Shown piece after piece: positions 62,172 to 64,000 of a DNA stretch of 64,000 nucleotides. Position 1 is the stretch's first letter, and each line of letters begins with the position of its first letter. The notes below the pieces were generated by a model. That model made no database searches. It was not told where the DNA came from and saw only the letters and a list, made by a program, of their open reading frames with translations. Origin of the DNA: Amycolatopsis mediterranei. Its GTDB lineage: Bacteria; Actinomycetota; Actinomycetes; Mycobacteriales; Pseudonocardiaceae. Where the stretch lies: NCBI RefSeq assembly GCF_026017845.1, contig NZ_CP100416.1, positions 5,982,032 to 6,046,031 on the forward strand, in the 5' to 3' direction. The position numbers were made by a program, and so were the translations under genes.

Positions 62172-62216
62172 GCCAACGGGGGCCCGGAGCGTGCCGCGGA
62201 TGGGGAGTGCGCGCGC

Positions 62217-63488
62217 ATGAGGCAGATCCGAAGACAACCGGCCTTCGCCGCCGTCGTCGTCCTGCTCTTCCTGATCGGGGGATGCGGACCGGCCACGCCG
62301 GAGCGGATCACGCTCACGGTGTCGACGTTCGGCCAGTTCGGCTACGAGGACCTCATCCCCGGTTACGAGTTCACCCACCCCGGGCTCACCATCCGCCAGG
62401 TCCGGACCGAGCAGGGCGGTCCGTACCACCAGGACCTGCTGGACAAGCTGCAGAAGGGCCAGGAGCTCGCCGACATCCAGGCCGTCGAGGAGGGCCACCT
62501 CGCCGACGTGCTCGCCCACGCGGACAAGTTCGCCGACCTGGCCGAGATCGGCCCGCCCGACGTGAAACCCGGCCGGTGGCTGGAGTGGAAGTACGAGGCC
62601 GGCCGCAGCAAGGACGGCAAGCTCGTCGGCTACGGCACGGACATCGGCCCGCTGGCCATGTGCTACCGCAAGGACCTGCTCGAAGCGGCCAACCTGCCCA
62701 CCGACCCGGGCTCGGTGAAGACGATGTTCGCGACCTGGGACAGCTTCTTCAAGGCCGGTGAGAAGTACGTCCAGCACTCGCACGGCAAGCCGTGGTTCGA
62801 CTCCTCGGCGCAGATCTTCAACGCCAAGGTCAACCAGCTGCCGGTCGGCTACCTCGACCGCGAAAACCGCCCGACGCTGGAGACGAACACCGCGTTGCGG
62901 GACGCCTGGAACCAGGTCACCGCCGCGGTGAAGCAGGGGCAGTCGGCCGGGCTCACCGCCTTCGAAGACGACGGCAACAACGGCCTGCGCACCGGCGCCT
63001 TCGCCACGAAGGTCTGTCCGTCGTGGATGCTCGGCATCATCGAACAGCAGGCCGGGGTCGGCAACGCGGGCAAGTGGGCGCTCACCGACGCCTTCCCGGA
63101 CGGCGGCGGCAACTGGGGTGGTTCCTACCTCACCGTGCCGGCCTCGAGCCCGCACCAGAAGGAGGCCGCCACGCTCGCCGCCTGGCTGACCGCGCCGGAG
63201 CAGCAGCTGCACGCGTTCCGGGTGAGCGGCAACTTCCCCAGCCAGGTCGAGGCCTTCACCTCCCCGGACCTGCTCAGCGAGATGAACGGTTACTTCGGCG
63301 GGGCGCTGAGCGGCCAGGTCTTCGTCGCCCAGGCCCGCAAGGTCGGGAAACCGCAGTACAAGGGGCCGGGCGACGGCAAGATCCAGGAAACGGTGATCGC
63401 GCCGGCGCTCAAGTCGGTCGAGCAGGGCGCCGACCCCGCCGCCGTCTGGCAGCAGGTGCTGATCGGGGTGCACCGGCTCGTTCCCTGA
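62217..63488 (+). CDS. Sugar ABC-transporter substrate-binding lipoprotein
   Basis: A 423-residue family-1 extracellular solute-binding protein. The signal peptide ends in a lipobox (FLIGGC; lipidated Cys about 23). The body has ISTFGQFGYEDLIPGYEFTHPGLT-type opening, YGTDIGPLAMCYRKDLLEAANLPTDPG and NWGGSYLTVPASSPHQKEAATLAAWLT, typical of oligosaccharide binders such as CebE. GGGGAG precedes ATG 62217. Permease genes would be expected next, but a strong hairpin follows 250 bases downstream and the sequence then degenerates. The transporter partners are therefore not seen. Confidence 0.88.
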   Translation: MRQIRRQPAFAAVVVLLFLIGGCGPATPERITLTVSTFGQFGYEDLIPGYEFTHPGLTIRQVRTEQGGPYHQDLLDKLQKGQELADIQAVEEGHLADVLAHADKFADLAEIGPPDVKPGRWLEWKYEAGRSKDGKLVGYGTDIGPLAMCYRKDLLEAANLPTDPGSVKTMFATWDSFFKAGEKYVQHSHGKPWFDSSAQIFNAKVNQLPVGYLDRENRPTLETNTALRDAWNQVTAAVKQGQSAGLTAFEDDGNNGLRTGAFATKVCPSWMLGIIEQQAGVGNAGKWALTDAFPDGGGNWGGSYLTVPASSPHQKEAATLAAWLTAPEQQLHAFRVSGNFPSQVEAFTSPDLLSEMNGYFGGALSGQVFVAQARKVGKPQYKGPGDGKIQETVIAPALKSVEQGADPAAVWQQVLIGVHRLVP

Positions 63489-63739
63489 CCGGGAACCCGC
63501 TCGTCGGGGCCGGCAGGATCGGGCAGGGTCACTCCCCTGCCCGCACACGGGCGCAGCGCCGCGCACGGGCGCTCGGTGGGCCGGGCGATCGCTTCGCCGG
63601 AAAACAAGGGTTCGCACGCGTTCCACACCCGGATGGGGGTTCGTCACCGAACCAGGGCCGAAGGACTTCGATGGGGTGCCGGCCGGGACCGGCTGAGTTT
63701 TCCGCAAGGACCTCGGCTGAACCGCCGGAGGTGCGCGCT

Positions 63740-63778
63740 GCGGGATCCGGCCCGGGGACACACCGGGCCGGATCCCGC
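63740..63778 (+). terminator. Strong hairpin downstream of the binding-protein gene
   Basis: Perfect 16-base arms GCGGGATCCGGCCCGG/CCGGGCCGGATCCCGC with a 7-base loop. A weaker stem (GTTCCC/GGGAAC, 63480-63496) overlaps the stop codon. Together they suggest that transcription of the binding-protein gene ends here. The stretch 63489-63739 shows no gene. Confidence 0.7.
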
Positions 63779-63789
63779 TGTCCCGCGCG

Positions 63790-64000
63790 GGCGCCACACG
63801 GGGGCGGGGGGGGCCCAGGGGGGGGGCCGGGCGGGGCCCGGGCCCGCCCCCCGGGGGGGGGGCGGGGCCGGGGGGGGCGGGGCGGCCGCCGCCCGCCCCC
63901 CCGGGCGGGCCGGACCCCCGCGCGCCGCGCCCGCGGCGCCGCCGCCCCGGGGGGGGGGGGGGGCCGCCCGGGGGGGCCCCGGCGGGGCCCCCCCACCACC
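63790..64000. other. G/C homopolymer tail, probable sequence artefact
   Basis: From about 63818 to 63994 there is essentially a single A/T base, and runs of 8-14 G alternate with runs of C. No coding pattern or defined repeat unit is present. This looks like low-quality sequence at a contig end. Open frames crossing it (for example on the minus strand up to 63999) are not meaningful. Confidence 0.85.

Noticed and set aside
63529..63999. Minus-strand ORF rich in Gly, Pro and Arg at the window end
   Set aside because: It exists only because the terminal G/C runs contain no stop codons; the sequence there is probably an artefact.

Overview
The window is 64 kb of very GC-rich actinobacterial chromosome. 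Codon use is strongly GC3-biased. It carries an iniA/iniC dynamin locus, an F420-type LLM oxidoreductase behind a KstR-like site, a DUF6292 protein, an AfsA-like hotdog protein and binding sites of the CebR/CelR type. Together these suggest a Pseudonocardiaceae genome, most likely Amycolatopsis or a close relative. That assignment is inference from gene content; there is no rRNA in the window. I saw no tRNA, CRISPR array, insertion sequence or prophage.

Layout. 1-9.5 kb: a secreted-protein fragment, a membrane sulfatase/LTA-synthase-like hydrolase, a small Rv0909-like protein, a VanZ-RDD membrane protein, a partner-switching module (ATPase, PAS-GAF-PP2C phosphatase broken by several frameshifts, STAS protein), and an MMPL exporter divergent from its MarR regulator. 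9.5-18 kb: a DUF4360 secreted protein, a compact polyamine operon (ornithine-decarboxylase-like enzyme, speD, speE, each overlapping the next), a secreted glutaminase-like/ricin-lectin protein behind a LacI-type palindrome, and three smaller genes. 18-27.3 kb: a MarR/PaaK-like divergent pair, a large TPR membrane protein, and a second signalling cluster (STAS, lone receiver, tandem-PAS kinase, ATPase, LuxR response regulator). 27.3-35.5 kb: one long minus-strand operon running from a 10 x 27-residue 'NEQ' repeat protein through iniA, iniC, an acidic repeat-tailed protein and a membrane-anchored Hsp70 nucleotide-binding domain to cutA and an RraA-like gene. 35.6-45 kb: a LAL-type LuxR regulator, a secreted PLC-like protein, an FAD monooxygenase, and metH preceded by an S-adenosylhomocysteine riboswitch whose ribosome-binding-site switch can be read in the sequence. 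45-47.4 kb: the LLM oxidoreductase and a sugar porter.

47.4-63.5 kb is a cellulose/hemicellulose island: GH74 xyloglucanase with CBM2, a CBM2 Cip1-like protein, an AA10 lytic monooxygenase with CBM2, an AGE-family epimerase, an aldo/keto reductase, a LacI regulator and a sugar-binding lipoprotein. Five copies of a 14-bp palindrome related to TGGGAGCGCTCCCA lie upstream of these genes. Inside the island sits a five-gene operon (HTH regulator, AfsA-like protein, double carboxymuconolactone-decarboxylase domain protein, HAD phosphatase, MDR oxidoreductase) that looks like a small autoregulator-biosynthesis unit. Its promoter region holds a 20-bp-period direct repeat and one of the five palindromes, which suggests that sugar sensing may control a signalling molecule.

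The last ~200 bases are almost pure G/C homopolymer runs. They look like a sequence or assembly artefact and should not be interpreted biologically.
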